DNA of 64,000 bases from Microcebus murinus (GCF_040939455.1 NC_134108.1:53691501-53755500), one strand, 5' to 3'; shown: positions 12,460 to 25,944, counted from the first letter of the stretch. Notes: generated by a model from the letters alone, not told the origin. Program-made: numbers and translations.

Positions 12460-12800
12460 AACAGCATTTGTAGATTTTGGTTATTAGGCCTTCATTGAAT
12501 GTATAGCTTGCAACTATTTTCTCCCATTCTGTAGGTTTTCTATTTTGCTCTGTTGACATTTCCTTGGTTGTGCAGAAGCTTTTTATTTTGATCAGGTCCC
12601 ATTTATTTATTTTTGTTTTTACTGTGATTACCATTGGGGTCTTTTTCATAAGTTGTTTGCCTAGGCTCATATTAGTATCAAGAAGAGTTTTTCCAACATT
12701 TTCTTCTAGAGTTCTTATGGTTTCATGCATCACATTTAAGCCTTTTATCCATCTTGAATTAATTTGGGGGAGTGGTGAGAGATATGGATTCCTCAGCTTA
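12460..12800 (-). mobile_element. L1 ORF2 fragment, antisense
   Basis: Read on the minus strand this is the ORF2 region downstream of the reverse-transcriptase domain. A 91-codon frame (12458-12733) carries the recognisable KINKWDLIK and PTEWEKI blocks. Both 5' and 3' parts of the element are missing. It is diverged and cannot be functional. Confidence 0.92.
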
Positions 12801-14399
12801 CTATTGATTGTACCCAGGAAATGATTTTTCAGATACTATAATCTAGTACTGAAAATAGTCACTATGTTTTGATCAAAATTGACTATTCCCCAAGAATATG
12901 ACATACACCATCAAATTTGTGAATGTGTTGTTTTTCCTATAGGTAAATGGCTGTTTCTTCTGTCCATTTGTTTCTTCATAAACAATGTTAAATTACACTT
13001 CCTCATGGAGCCTTTCTTAATTTTTCTCAGTCAGTTATAAAATGTTTTCTGAACTCTAACAATTTGTTTTGTATAGAGATGGCTTGTTTCTTCTGATTTC
13101 TATTCTGTTTGTAAGTATATGTGGGTGGATGGGTTGTATATTTCTGTTTTCTCCTTTTTATTGAATAATGTTCTTTGAGGGTAGGCATTAACTAATTTCA
13201 CTAATGTTTATATCACCTGGAGGCTATTTGATATATGTTTCTAAATTGTTGAAGAAAATAAATACATATTTTTGAGTGTCTGCTATATGGGCATCTGTAC
13301 ACAAGTCAGGGGGATGCAAGAGGCGTATAAATATCCAGGTAAGTCTTGAGGAATTTATACTATACTTCAAGAAATAAGGTTAAACTCACAAAACTGTTGT
13401 TATTGCTAATGAAACTGGAATAAAAAGGATAGACATTGCATGGATTCTATGGAATGATGAGCAAATTTGGAAAATTTTATATTTTAGTAAACAGAACACT
13501 AAACACTATAATATTTATCCTGGATAAATTATTTTACTTGGTAAAATATGAAAACACTACTTGCTTTTATATAGTGTCTAACTGCCCTTATATATTTCTT
13601 TTCTCTTTTCTAAAATATGGTATAACATAACTTTCCAAAGAGATATCACATACAAATATCATTATTATATAGGGTTTCAGGGCAAGACAGTGTAGGTAGA
13701 ATGAATAACATTTACTATGTTATGACATTAGGTTCAGGTCTTCTCACAGTATGTGCTATGTTATTGGACATTTCTGAAGCACTGTTTTGAGAGATTGGCA
13801 GGAAAATTAATGTCCTTAATGCAATTCATCTGAATGTTTGATAGCAAAATGTCATGGGAGAATCAAGCTTCAGCATACTCAAAGCTAAAATATTCTGAAG
13901 AGAAGGCTGTGGTGTCAGGTGAGTGCTTAATTGGATGTCTACTTTCTTCATTGGATTCTTTATGATGGAAAGGAAAGACTACTAAGTGAAATTTGGACAG
14001 CTCCAAATGTACAATAAAATAGAACTAAAATAAAATTCAAGGTCTTCTTACCATGAACTACTGTATGATTCTTCAATTTTAGATGCAAGAGAGCTATAAT
14101 TATAAAATTCATCTCTGAAGTGCAAGTTATTATTCAGTTGAAAGTAAACTAACCTATAGGAAGACATCATGATCTTAGAACTTGTTTCACATCAATCTGC
14201 AACCACCTTATATCATCCATGAAATCTTTGAGAGAATGTTATTAAAAGTTTATGACATACTATTTACTCATACATTTTCTTTTAAACCACTACTGTCTAT
14301 ACTAAAATACACACTCAAATTCCATTCTCAAGAAGACCTATTACCAACTGGTTTAGAAAATTTGATTGATAAAATGAAACTTTCTGAAATGTGTTGAAT
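12801..14399. other. Unassigned; weak L2 3' end at 13150-13270
   Basis: The block GTTCTTTGAGGGTAGGCATT followed by CACCTGGAGGC and a late AATAAATAC weakly resembles an L2 3' terminus. Elsewhere I see only AT-rich sequence and short frames without recognisable products. Confidence 0.35.
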
Positions 14400-16266
14400 C
14401 TAATTGGATGGGTGTGCTGTCCACTATCTCCACTTCTATTCAACATAGTGCTGGAAGTCTTGGCTACAGCAATCAGACAGGAAAATGGAATTAAAGGTAT
14501 CCAAATAGGGGCAGAAGAGATCAAACTTTCACTGTTTGCTGATGATATATTATATGTAGAAAACTCCAAAGATTCAACCAAGAAACTCCTGGAACTGATA
14601 AATGAATTTAGTGAAGTCTCAGGATACAAAATCAATACACAGAAATCAGAGGCATTCATATACGCCGACAACAATCTAATTGAGAACCAAATCAAAGACT
14701 CAATTCCCTTCACAATAGCAACAAAGAAATTAAAGTACCTAGGAATATACTTAAACAAGGAGGTAAAAGACCTCTACAGGGAGAACTATGAAACACTGAG
14801 GAAGGAAATAGCAGAGGATGTAAACAGATGGAAATCCATTCCATGCTCATGGATCGGCAGACTCAACATCATTAAAATGTCTATACTACCCAAACTGATC
14901 TACAGATTCAATGCAATACCTATTAAAATCCCATCAGCATTCTTCACAGATATAGAAAAAATAATTTTACGCTTTGTGTGGAACCAAAGAAGACCCCGAA
15001 TATCAAAAGCAATTCTAGGTAACAAAAACAAAATGGGAGGCATTAATATGCCAGATATCAAACTATACTACAAAGCTATAATAATTAAAATAATCTGGTA
15101 TTGGCACAAAAATAGAAATATTGACCAGTGGAACAGATCTGAGAATCCTGATATAAAGCCATCCTCATATAGCCATCTAATCTTTGACAAAGCAGACAAA
15201 AACATATGCTGGGGAAAAGAATCCCTTTTTAATAAATGGTGCTGGGAAAACTGAATAGCCACCTGTAGAAGGCTAAAACAGGACCCACACCTTTCACCTC
15301 TCACAAAAATCAACTCACGCTGGATAACAGACTTAAACCTAAGGTATGAAACTATTAGAATTCTAGAGTAAAGAGTTGGAAACACTCTCCTAGACGTCGG
15401 CCTAGGCAAAGAGTTTATGAAGAAGTCCCCAAAGGCAATCACAGCAGCAACAAAAATAAATAAATGGGACATGATCAAACTAAAAAGCTTCTGAACAGCC
15501 AAAGAAACAGTCATGAAAGTAAACAGACAACCTACAGAATGGGAGAAAATTTTTGCATCCTACGCACCTGATAAGGGGCTGATAACTAGAATATACTTAG
15601 AACTCACGAAAATCAGCAAGAAAAAATCAAATAACTATTAAAAAGTGGGCAAAGGACTTGAACAGAAACTTTTCTAAAGACGACAGAAGAATGGCCAACA
15701 AACATATGAAAAAATGCTCAGCATCTCTAATCATCAGGGAAATGCAAATCAAAACTACAATGAGATATCACTTAACTCCAGTGAGAATGGCCTTTAACAA
15801 AAAATCTCCAAACAATAAATGCTGGTGTGAATGCGGAGAGAGGGGAACACTCCTACACTGCTGGTGGGACTGCAAACTAGTTCAACCTCTGTGGAAAGCA
15901 ATATGGAGATACCTTAAAGTGATACAAGTGAATCTACCATTTGATCCAGCAATCCCATTGCTGGGCATCTACCCAAAAGATCCAATGACATTCTACAGAG
16001 AAAACACCTGCACTTGAATGTTTATAGCAGCACAATTCATAATTGCAAGGCTGTGGAAACAGCCCAAGTGCCCATCAATCCAAGAATGGATTAATAAAAT
16101 GTGGTATATGTATACCATGGAGTACTATTCAGCTGTAAGAAACAACGGTGATATACCACATCTTGTATTTTCCTGGTTAGAGCTGGAACCCATACTACTA
16201 AGTAAGTTTCCCAAGAATGGAAAAACAAGCACCACATATACTCACCAGCAAATTGGTATTAACTGA
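14400..16266 (+). pseudogene. L1 ORF2 C-terminal remnant
   Basis: The L1 ORF2 protein nicks DNA and reverse-transcribes its own RNA. Only the part from the late reverse-transcriptase domain onward remains. The catalytic FADD box is intact at 14535-14546, and one frame is open to a TGA at 15252-15254. The same frame then resumes with further stops (TAA at 15369-15371). A probable 2-base loss near 15636 shifts the frame. The second block (about 15658-16266) keeps the C-terminal CX3CX7HX4C motif at 15820-15873. It is broken by a TGA at 16015-16017 where related copies suggest CGA, a CpG-type change. It ends at a normal ORF2 stop, 16264-16266. The endonuclease and most of the polymerase are absent, so it is dead. 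Confidence 0.95.
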
Positions 16267-16498
16267 GCAGCACCTAAGTGGACACATAGGTACTACAGTA
16301 ATAGGGTATTGGGCAGGTGGGAGGGGGGAAGGGGGCGGGTCTATACATAATGAGTGAGAAGTGCACCATCTGGGGGATGGTCATGCTGGAGACTCAGACT
16401 TGTGGGGGGAGGTGGGGAAAGGGCATTTATTGAAACCTTAAAATCTGTACCCCCATAATATGGTGAAATAAAAATAAATAAATAAAACAAAAAAAAAT
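14400..16498 (+). mobile_element. L1, 5'-truncated, lemur-type
   Basis: This is the 3' third of an L1: the end of the reverse transcriptase, the ORF2 C-terminal region, a 3' UTR (16267-16468) and an A-rich tail of AAATAAATAAATAAAACAAA type. The 5' junction is near 14400. The left flank shows no copy of the sequence after the tail, so I cannot confirm a target-site duplication. It is the best preserved L1 coding remnant in the window. It ends directly against an ancient HAL1/L1M fragment. Confidence 0.96.
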
Positions 16499-16499
16499 T

Positions 16500-17165
16500 T
16501 ATCAGGTATGGAAAGAGAGATGACCCATAAGGAAGAAAATAATCAATCAGAACTGACCAAGAACTGACACAGATATTGGAATGAATAGATAGGACCCTGA
16601 AATTATAGCTGTACTCTGTATGTTCCAAAGTTAAATAGACACATGGAAGATTCAGAAATAATAAAATGAAACTTCTATAAATGAAAATTACAATAGCTGA
16701 GAAGGAAATGTAAGTGGGTTAATGGAAAATGAGATATCAAAAAAGAAAAGATTAGTGAACTTGAATTCAAATTCAAGTTTCCCCAAGCACAAATAACATA
16801 AAAAAAACTGTACCTAATAAATATTAAAAAGTATAGACATAAAACAAATGGCACATCCAGAAGAACAAAAGTAAAGATGATAATGGGGCTTTCATCAGCA
16901 GCAATGTGAGAATGAAGCCAGTGGGATACATTTTTTAAAGTAAAGCCTGTCAACCTAGAATTCTGTACCTAGTGAAAATATCTTGTAAAATTAAACTGAA
17001 ACTTTTTCAGACATCCAAGAGCAGAAAGATTTCCTCACCAGCAGATGAGGAACCAGCACTCTACGACAAATACTAAAGAAAGCTCTTAAAGGCAGAAGAA
17101 AATATCAGATGGAAATGTGGATCTACGGAAAGAAAGGGAGGGCACTGGAAATAGAATTTACATAG
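16500..17165 (+). mobile_element. HAL1/L1M-type LINE fragment
   Basis: The blocks GAAACTTCTATAAATGAAAA, GATTAGTGAACTTGAA, CTGTCAACCTAGAATTCTGT and CAAATACTAAAGAAAGCTCT match in order the ORF1-to-3'-end region of the ancient half-L1 (HAL1) or related L1M elements. It is strongly decayed with no usable frame. A partly overlapping kind of fragment occurs at 49430-49995. Confidence 0.6.
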
Positions 17166-19217
17166 TATTACAAATAAATGGTAATACATGGGTAAGTATA
17201 TCATTATTTTAATGTTATTGAAATTGTTTTTCTTACCTATATCACTTCATTCAGCTTCTAGGTGTTGCTTCCTAAAAACCTCCCTCCAATATTTCCTGCC
17301 TCCCTTATCACCCATTTGCTGCTCCTTACTTTTCCTAGCATCTTGGGAAATTGATTCTGTCACTAGTAGTCTGGTTTACTACTTGTGTTGTTTCCTTTTG
17401 TCCCTATCACTTTCAATAATTTTTCCTGAAAGCTCTTTTCTACTGATTTGGGCTAAGGAGGAAAGGATTATGAAATATAACTGTTTAACTCCCTTATTGG
17501 CTATTAGAATTGCTTTCTTAGGGAGGACTGTGATGGTTAATATACCTATGTATCTCTGTAATTTTGTAATTACAAATTTTGTAATATACCTACATATCTC
17601 TATGATGCTATTAGTCACTTCTTTCCCAAACTAAGATGCAAGGCACCAAATGCATTTAGGAATATGAAAATAACCATACTGAATGGAAGATGACATTTTC
17701 TGTTAAAACATAGAACAAATTGTTTTATAACCTCTTAGAGTCAAAAATATTCTACAGAAAGACATACAGGGGTCCTTTTTCATAAATGAGCCCTGTCAAG
17801 TTTAGATTGCCCTTCTTAAAGCACATGCCAAGTTTTATATTCAAAGGACATACTATTAATTGCACTTTATTATAAGACTTAGGCAATGCCAACAAAGACA
17901 CTCACAGAATCACTACAGAAAATTTAAAGTGATTAAAAGGTTTGTTTTTGTCTGAAATATAAGTAATCTAAAGATATGATCTTGATTTATTCACTCGAAT
18001 TTTGCAGCTATTAAAAGTTTTATAATTTTAATCAATACTAACTTCCTTTTCCCTTTCTTTTCTTTACAGAAAATTCCATAGTTATAAGCAATGAGATTTT
18101 TTTTTTTTTTAAATCGAATATAGTAAATAGAGTATGTAGTCATCTTTGTGTTTAGGTTCTGGCACATTTCTGATGTTTTTCACTCTCTCTGATCACACTC
18201 AATTTTTGAAAACACTTATTGATTTTTAAAATAAACATATTCAGTGCAATCAAGCCAGAAGAATATTTTAGAAGTACATAATAATATCGCATCCTCTGCA
18301 CCTCACAGAAGAAAATGATATGAAGAGAAAGCTAATACTAATAGTAATGGGAAATGGTAAGGGAGTAATTATCCAAGCCAGAAAGAGAGAGAAACCATAT
18401 GCTTTGCATAGAAATTGGAACTGCACAAATATGGTAACTGATTTCATGTTTTGACCTCCCATGCATTGACATCCAAGCTATTTCAGCATCATAACACAAA
18501 GTAGCAGAAATGACAATAGTAATTTAAGCAAGAAATTAGTCCTGCTATAATATTTTTTCCTCCTTGTGAAATGATCATGTGAACTTTTTAAAAAGATATA
18601 AAGCTGATAAACAGCTACAGCTTGGAGAATTTGTTTTAAGACATAGCGAGCTAAAATCTCCAAGTACCTAAATATTTTTCTCAAAGTAAATGAAGCACTT
18701 AGCCCTTGGTTTACTGCAGTTCCACAAATGCCCTGATGCAAAAGAGTTTATGCAAGCCAAATAAAGCTGTTTCCCATCATCGCATGGACTCCTCCAACAT
18801 CCCTAACCATTTTATTTCTTTTTTTAATCTTTTCTATCTGTGCATGTCTTACCTAGGAGTTACCTCAAGAGATTCTTAAGCCAATTTTTCTTTTGTAACA
18901 TCATTCTTTATATATGGCTGGCCTGAGTTAAGACCCCTTTAAATACTCAACAAGAATACTCAGAATCTGGAATATATATTAATTTACTGAGATCATTTGA
19001 AGGGAGCATTCTTTAACGCTGGGTAACAAAACTGCATTGTTTTGCCCAACTATATATCCATACCTTCTCTTTCACTGCCCAGAAGCAGCTTTTACTGCAC
19101 TGTGCTTGGTATTATGCTATTCTTTTACATCAAAGGTTTGGATATAGAACAGCATGTAGTCTGTCATGAGAATTATAAGAATATTGTTTGAGATTTCTGA
19201 AATTAATGAACTTTGTA
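17166..19217. other. Repeat-poor unassigned sequence
   Basis: The longest frame is 148 codons (17188-17634, plus strand). It is leucine- and serine-rich, unfamiliar, and has no supporting context. A poly-T run lies at 18099-18110. I see no recognisable transposon. Confidence 0.4.
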
Positions 19218-19450
19218 TTTTAGAGCAGTTTGGGGTTCAAAGCAAAATTAAGCAGAAAATACAGAGTTCTCATATTCTGCTTGTCCCACACGCCCACAAA
19301 CTCCCCCAAGATCAATAGCTCGCATCAGACTGGTATATTTGTTACAACAAACCAACCTACGTTGATACATCTGGGATTTTTACAAAGAGCATTTTATCTG
19401 AAAGTATACACAGCATCCATTTCTATAGTTTCAGAACCAAGAATAATATG
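19218..19450. repeat. Ancient L1M-type 3'-region fragment
   Basis: The blocks TAGAGCAGTTTGGGGTTCAA, GTCCCACACGCCCACAAACT, CAGACTGGTATATTTGTTAC and CCTACGTTGATACATC match a common old mammalian L1M-associated sequence. I am unsure of its orientation. Confidence 0.5.
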
Positions 19451-21496
19451 TTTCTCTGAAGCAGTGGATAGGTTTGACATGGTATATCATTAACCATTTG
19501 TTTTTATGTGTCTGTTTTGACTAATAAAGTATGTGAAGCCAAATTGTTTGTCCAGATCTCAAAAGTCCTCAGCATTTTTTTTGTGAAATAATTGTAGTCC
19601 TGATACATCTTATTTCTTCTGTCTTTATTTTATTCTTCAACCCAAGATATTCCTTTAATTCATCCTTACATTGTTGCATTAGAGACATTTTTGTAAATCA
19701 TATTAACTTCTTGGAACAAAGGGACATAAAAACAAATGGATTAAATTGATAAAACATAATCCTATTTGAACTTACTTAGCAGCTCTTCAATTATCATTTA
19801 CATTTAAGGGATAGATTAAAAAAATATCACACGATACATTTTATTTGGTATCAGATTTCATAAAAATCCCCATACTAGCAAAAAATACAAAATTTGAAGT
19901 GCTCATTGTAAAAGAAATGTACTTACATTGATAAAATAATCAGGAGGCAACCCTGACACACATGTTGGAGACAATACATAAACATATTCTCTAAATTATT
20001 CACAGTATGTTTACTTAGTGGAGCTTTGCGTAACAAGTACATGTGGGCATGGTGATTATATGTTGACCTGTATAATTAAGAAAGTGATTTGCTTAACAAG
20101 TAATTTGTAATAAAAACGCCTAACCAGTAATCATAAGTACAAGCCATATGTTTTTAAATACGACCCAAACATTTGCATAGTGTTTATGTATAATAAATTA
20201 AGGCAAAATGAAAAATCTGCTGACAAGAAATAAGTAGCAATAAGGGTAGAGCAATGTATTAAATCCTTCATTCTGGATCATTTAGGTAATGTTCCATTCA
20301 TTTTAGATTCATGACTAGAAGCCTTTACAGATTGGACATGCATACCATAAATCTGGAGTTATCCATTATTAGGTGGCATTTTGCTGTTTGCAGTTGTACA
20401 TGTTTACTTTGTGCATAATTAACTGCATAATAGCTGTCTGTGTTTTGCACAGAATTTACACTCAGGCTCTCATCAAAACAAATGACTCCAGAAAGTAGGA
20501 CACTTCCATTAAGTTCCCTGCAATCAGCATTTCCTAATACAGGTTTACAGGAATGTTTTTGATTGTGACTGTTAGTATATTAATGTTTTGAGCAGCTAAT
20601 GTGTATGTTGGAGTTTAATTTATTAAGCTCCTAAATGCATGAAAAGTATGGATTGGTGGAGGGAGAAGGAAGTAGAGCATACCTAAGAATAGCCAAGAAT
20701 GAAATTTCCGTGAAAATAATAAGTGCAGAGCCAAGTTGGACAGGTAATTGATCACCGTGCAGTACAATACAATGGATCAAACACATATTCCAGCAGTTCT
20801 TTTCTGGTGTACAATTGTGACAGCCAAATCAACAGCCTTTGAGAGAGCAGCATCTCTGAAAATGGGCTGTCAGAAGAACAACCAAGATTTATTCCAGCTA
20901 CCCCTTTTGTTTGCAATGATATGAACTTAGGAGGAAAAAATACTAAATTAAGCTAACCAAAAAAAAAAAAAATTGGTGGAATTAAACACCAAAGAATAAG
21001 AGGGGTAAAAGAGATACAAATAAAAGATAACAGAGTAGAAGTTGAAGTTTATGGGTTATGACTACTAGTCGAAGCAGTAATTGATAAAAAAAGAAATTGT
21101 CATGATATATGAGGCTACATATATTCTATTCAAAACAGTATCATTTTGTTCTTAGTCAAATAAAACATAAGAAATCACATTCTTTCAATAAATGGTAATT
21201 TAAAGAGAAATTAAAGGTAGAGAAAAAAATTAGGTTGACTAGTTCTTAAAGTAAAAATAGTAAAATGTTATAAAGTTAATATAATTTTGTTGACAAAAGA
21301 TACAATATTTTTTAATTGAAACTTTAAACAAAGTGTTAAGTACTAGTTAATTTTCTCCTTTGCAGAATATGGAATGGCATGTAATAACTTATGTGTAAGT
21401 AATATTGTATGTCATATAAAGTGCCTAACACCCAGAAATAGTCATTATCAAAAGTATCATTCCATACAGACTGCTTTAGTTTCAAATATTTACTCA
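19451..21496. other. Repeat-poor unassigned sequence
   Basis: About 2 kb with no recognisable repeat. 20330-20480 and 20640-20900 are of normal complexity, including TAATTAACTGCATAATAGCTG-like AT motifs at about 20418. They are reasonable places to look for conserved non-coding elements. A poly-A run lies at 20959-20972. Confidence 0.4.
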
Positions 21497-21850
21497 CTTC
21501 TAACAATGGTGATATAGCACCTCTTGTATTTTCCTGGATAGAGCTGGAACCCATTATACTAAGTGAAGTATCACAAGAATAGAAAAATAAGCACCACGTG
21601 TACTCACCAGCAAATTGGTTTCACTGACCAACACCTAAGTGCACATATGGGAGTAACATTTATCAGGCATAGGGCAAATGGGAGAGGGGAGGGGGGGATG
21701 AGTATATCCATACATAATGAGTGTGATGTGCACTGTCTGGGGGATGGACATGCTTTAAGGTCTGTCTTGGGTGGATGAGGGGGGTTCAAGGGCAACATAC
21801 ATAACCTAAATATTTATAACCTTATAATATGCTGAAAAACATTTTTAAAA
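21497..21850 (+). mobile_element. L1 3' end, lemur-type, 5'-truncated
   Basis: It covers the last ORF2 codons (TTCCTGGATAGAGCTGGAAC, then GAAGTATCACAAGAATAGAA) and the 3' UTR with its G-rich segment near 21683-21698 and the CTGTCTGGGGGATGGACATG block. It closes with a diverged A/T-rich tail. No target-site duplication is evident. Confidence 0.93.
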
Positions 21851-22444
21851 TTTTTTTCACTGTTATTTTCTTATTTTCTTAAATTAGTCTAAGCTTCTAA
21901 AGATCTAATTTATATATCAGTCATTTCTTACAATTTTAAAGCTTCAGTGTATGCAATTAATTACTTTTCAAAAAGCTGCTTAGTATTTTCAGTTATAAAA
22001 TGTGTTATTTTAATGAATTAGTTCAGATAATAAAAGTCAAGAATAAATTCACTGGGATTCTGGGCATGATGGTAGGTCAGTTTAAACAGAATTTGTCTAC
22101 ATACTCCCCATCATTACTTCACTTGGAATACATACCGATTATAAATATTTGAAATTACAATGTACTGGTTCTGACCAGAAACACTGATAACTTGGAATGC
22201 CACTCCTGGGTTTCTACCACATGGCAAGTTATCAAAGCATGGCTTACTGAATGAAACAGCCTACTGTGTGACAGGGCATTTTTATCTACTGAGAGAAAAT
22301 GAAAATATCTGTAACCTGTGTATTGTGCTGTGAGCAATATCAACCTCCTTCCATTATCTGGAAAAGAGTAAAAGTTCCAATTAACATGAGATTTTTCTAT
22401 GTCAAGAATAAATTAATGTTTAATCATTCATTGGTCAAGTGTAA
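21851..22444. other. Unassigned sequence
   Basis: I recognise no repeat or gene. Composition is mixed; 22160-22340 is somewhat less AT-rich. Confidence 0.4.
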
Positions 22445-23290
22445 GAACTATAAGAGTAGTAAAGATAGTGAATAATTTCTTAACTAATAGATGTGAAAAT
22501 TAATACAAAATAAGCAATATAAAAAGTCAAAAAAAGAGATAAATATTGAAAAGGCAGGCCAAAATAGAAAACACTTAATAAGATAATAGATTTAAACCCA
22601 AATATGTCAGCATTACACATTAAGTATAATGGACTAATGTTCCCTTCAAAGAAAGATAATCTAGCTAGATAAATCAAAACAGTAACATTTCTAAAAGATA
22701 GTTTCAGAGAAGAGTTTCATGACTTCTGGGTAGGAAAATATTCTTTAAATGGGTTATAAAAGTGCTTATTTTAAAAAGAACAAATTTATATTTTGGATTA
22801 CATTAAAATTAATAGCATGGGTTTATTAAAGACTCCATTGAATGAGTGAAAAGATAAATGGCAGAGATAAGATAGTTGCAATGCAAAGAAATCAAGTGCT
22901 TGAATCCAAAATATATAAAAAAGGCATAACACTCTTATCCCTAAATTAGAAACAAATAAGAACAATTACAATAAAAATACCCTTTATAATTCAATTTATA
23001 TAAAGTTCCAAACTGAGCAATACTAAAGTATAGTGATTAATAATGAATGCTTTAGTGGTTATTTTATAAAGGGAAGCCAGGATGTGATTGCTGTATAAGG
23101 AGCATGGTTTCATTTGGGAAATAATTGGCAAGTGGCACAGTGGGGCGTGTAGGGCATGGTAATGCTCTGTTTCTTGACCTGGTTTAAGGTTCAGTGGGTA
23201 CTTGATTTGTAATAAATCATATAGCTGTCATGTTACTCAATTTTTAGTATTTTTCTGCTTGTGCAGTATATTTCTAAATTAATTTTTAAA
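22445..23290 (+). mobile_element. Ancient L1M remnant
   Basis: 22560-22685 resembles an internal L1 region (AAACCCAAATATGTCAGC, then GTATAATGGACTAATG). 22740-22930 carries the later ORF2 blocks TTTGGATTACATTAAAATTA, ATTGAATGAGTGAAAAGATA and CAAAATATATAAAAAAGG. 23010-23290 resembles an old L1M 3' UTR (GCTCTGTTTCTTGACCTGG, TTGTAATAAATCATATAGCT). It is rearranged and decayed. Confidence 0.75.
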
Positions 23291-23951
23291 AAGATCAGCA
23301 TACAAAATCAATTAGTTTTAAAAAATTTAAAGGCAAAATATACAATAAATATACAGACTTGATATCATAAAGATGCCAACCTAATTTGTATTTTCTATTC
23401 TAGTCTGCAAAAACAAAATAACCAACCAGAATTTTCATGAAAACTGGCAAAATGATTAATAAAAAGAGCACACAGCCAAAATTATATAAAATAAATTTTA
23501 AGAAAAAAGCATAACATGAAAAAATTATAAAGTCCATAGTAATTTATAAAGTGTGGTAGCTACACAAGGATAGACAAATGGATGAAACAATCTATGTATA
23601 TGAAATAATTTGAAATATTATAAAACTTTGAAACCTGAAATTCCTTCATGGAACTTAATATAAATGTATATTCTTGTCACAGTATTATGGTGTGCATATA
23701 TATATATATATATTCTATTATTCTTATTAATATGCTTGATTTTATGACCTAAAAGAGTAACTGAAATCTCCTGTTAGGGTTCTATTTTTATTTATGATTT
23801 TTGGTGGATCCTATAATTTATGCTTCATATTTTGATGCTATGTTATTTGACACACAATATTTTATTTTTATTCTAAATTCCATCTTTTCTCATTATGTGT
23901 TCATTTTTTTATATAAACAAGTGTGTTAAATTTAATATTGACTGATATTAA
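23291..23951. other. AT-rich sequence, weak L1 traces, (TA)n at 23694-23714
   Basis: AAGTGTGGTAGCTACACAAG followed by GATAGACAAATGGATG at 23549-23585 resembles an L1M ORF2 block, too short to assign firmly. A pure TA tract of about ten units lies at 23694-23714. Confidence 0.4.
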
Positions 23952-24459
23952 TGTCAGGGGTCCCCAAGACTACTCCCAGGTTTACCTATTTGCTAGGAGG
24001 ACTCACAAAAGACAGTCATATTCACAGCCATGCTTTACTGCAGCAAAAAGATACAAGGCAAAATCAGCAAAGGGAAAGACACTTTGGGGGAAAACAGGCT
24101 CAAGTTTCCAGAGTCCTCTCCCAGTGGAGTCACACTTAATTACCCCAGCAACAAATCATGACAACAGGTATGAAATGTTACCAACCAGAGAAGTTCATTA
24201 GGGACTCGGAGTCCAAAGTTGGTTTTGAAGGCACCCTTTGCCTGCCATGTACTAAAAAACTCAGACTCCCAGATAGAAAGCAAATAATTCAGCATAAACC
24301 ATATTGTTTGTATAAGTTTAGTGTATTGAGATGATTTATCAGGGAATGGTAGAAACCCTCTTAAAATCCAAGTTCCAAATGCCAGTCAAGGGCCAACTTT
24401 GTAAGCAGGTCTTTCAAAAGGTAATAGTCAGGCCTGTTATGTTAACTCTTTTCTGCACA
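23952..24459 (-). mobile_element. Solo LTR, probably ERV1 class
   Basis: In plus orientation it runs from TGTCAGGGGTCCCCAAGAC to a terminal CA at 24458-24459. The long middle part is typical of a retroviral LTR lying antisense (TTTGCTAGGAGGACTCAC, GTCCTCTCCCAGTGGAGTCA, GCCAGTCAAGGGCCAACTTT). I recall this as an ERV1-type LTR but cannot name the family safely. No internal retroviral genes adjoin it. A 4-bp target duplication is not evident. Confidence 0.62.
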
Positions 24460-25944
24460 ATTATAAATTAGGCTTTATGGTTTTTGTTTTTTCTGATATA
24501 TTTTTACCAATAATTTTATATTCAAATGGTTTAGTTACTTTGTAAGCTTTTATTCTTACCTAAGAGCCTCTTTTATTTATTTGATAAAAGTTTCCCTTTT
24601 CTACATATAAGGAGATGCAAAGATATTATGTAATCATATTTTGTTTTGTTTCTAATGCTTCTACAAGTTTTGCTATTAATATATTTCAGATGTTTTATAT
24701 AACCCTAAATTTAATGCATGTAATCTGTCTTTAAGATTTGTAATGGCTATCATTTTCAGAATGACATATAGATATTAATATATATGCTATTTTTTTGAAG
24801 AAAAAATTCTTAAACCAATTCATATCTTCATATTTATATGGAAGATAGTAAATATATTAATAGAGGTGAATTAAAGAGTATAGGTTTCTGCTTACAAGAT
24901 GATTTCTTAAAGCATAATTCTAGGCTCAAAAGTTTATGGTGTTATAAAAATATTACATTTATATTATGCTTCAGATGCATACTTTCATTTATATATTGAG
25001 AAATGGGTCTAAATTCCTAGTTTGCAATTAATGAATTGTTAGAAGTGAATTACATACATTTAAAAGGTAAACAACAAACTGAGAAAATATCTAATATGGA
25101 TGATGGGGAAAATCGCAGCTTTAATACGTAAAATGCTATTACAAATTAATAACAGGAATGCCAGGAGAATAAAAATGCTGAATCGACATAATAAAGTGTA
25201 CTGTTCAGAGTTTATAGTTATGGAGTTCACTCCAACTGAAATAAATGGAAAGGAATTTATTAGCATAAGAATAAATTTTTAGAATTTCTACTAGGGGCAA
25301 GAGATCAAACTTGAATGTATTCAACCAGAAGTATTTAGCCAGTAGTAATGCCCAGTTACAGCAAGGGAGTATTCCAATAGCAGTAATACTCCTGCGTCTT
25401 CTACCATTGCCCTCAGACACCTAGGAAGCCAGTGATCTCACAGTACAACTTCCAATTACTGTTGCAGCAGAGGAAACAAATAATGAACATACAAACAAAA
25501 AACCTAGGTGCATGACTGTTGGATAGAAGAGTTTCACAGACTCCTGCTGCTATATGTAGAAAAGTCATTTGCCACGCTTTCTCTTAAAGGAAAGCTGAAC
25601 TAAAGAGGGAAAAATGAAGTGCTGTTAGGTAAGCCAAATTGCAATGCCAAATACAAATGGCCAAAATATATGAGACCATTAAATTTGACTAGTAATCAAA
25701 AAAATGTATATGACAACTACAAAACGCCATCTTTCCTATGGAATTGTTAAAAATACCACAATACTAAGTGTTTGTCAGAATAGGAAGAAATATATCTATA
25801 TAAGATTTCTGAAAATTTAAATGGTACAGTATTTTTTAATGAATATTAATCACTTATGTCAAAATCTAACCAAATAATTGTTCCTTTAACAAAATAATTT
25901 TATTTTAAAGACAAATTTATTCTAAGGGAAAAATAAAAATAAGT
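24460..25944. other. AT-rich unassigned sequence
   Basis: I see no recognisable transposon or gene. 25290-25620 is more balanced in composition but unfamiliar. Confidence 0.4.

Noticed and set aside
15068..15514. 148-codon minus-strand open frame
   Set aside because: It is the antisense shadow of L1 ORF2 in the element at 14400-16498. The minus frame at 14315-14758 is the same case.
14400..16266. Potentially active L1 ORF2
   Set aside because: The FADD box and zinc motif survive, but the 5' two thirds are missing and there are several in-frame stops and a frameshift.
17188..17634. 148-codon plus-strand open frame, hydrophobic
   Set aside because: Serine/leucine/phenylalanine-rich translation of pyrimidine-rich DNA, with no recognisable membrane-protein family and no promoter or exon context.
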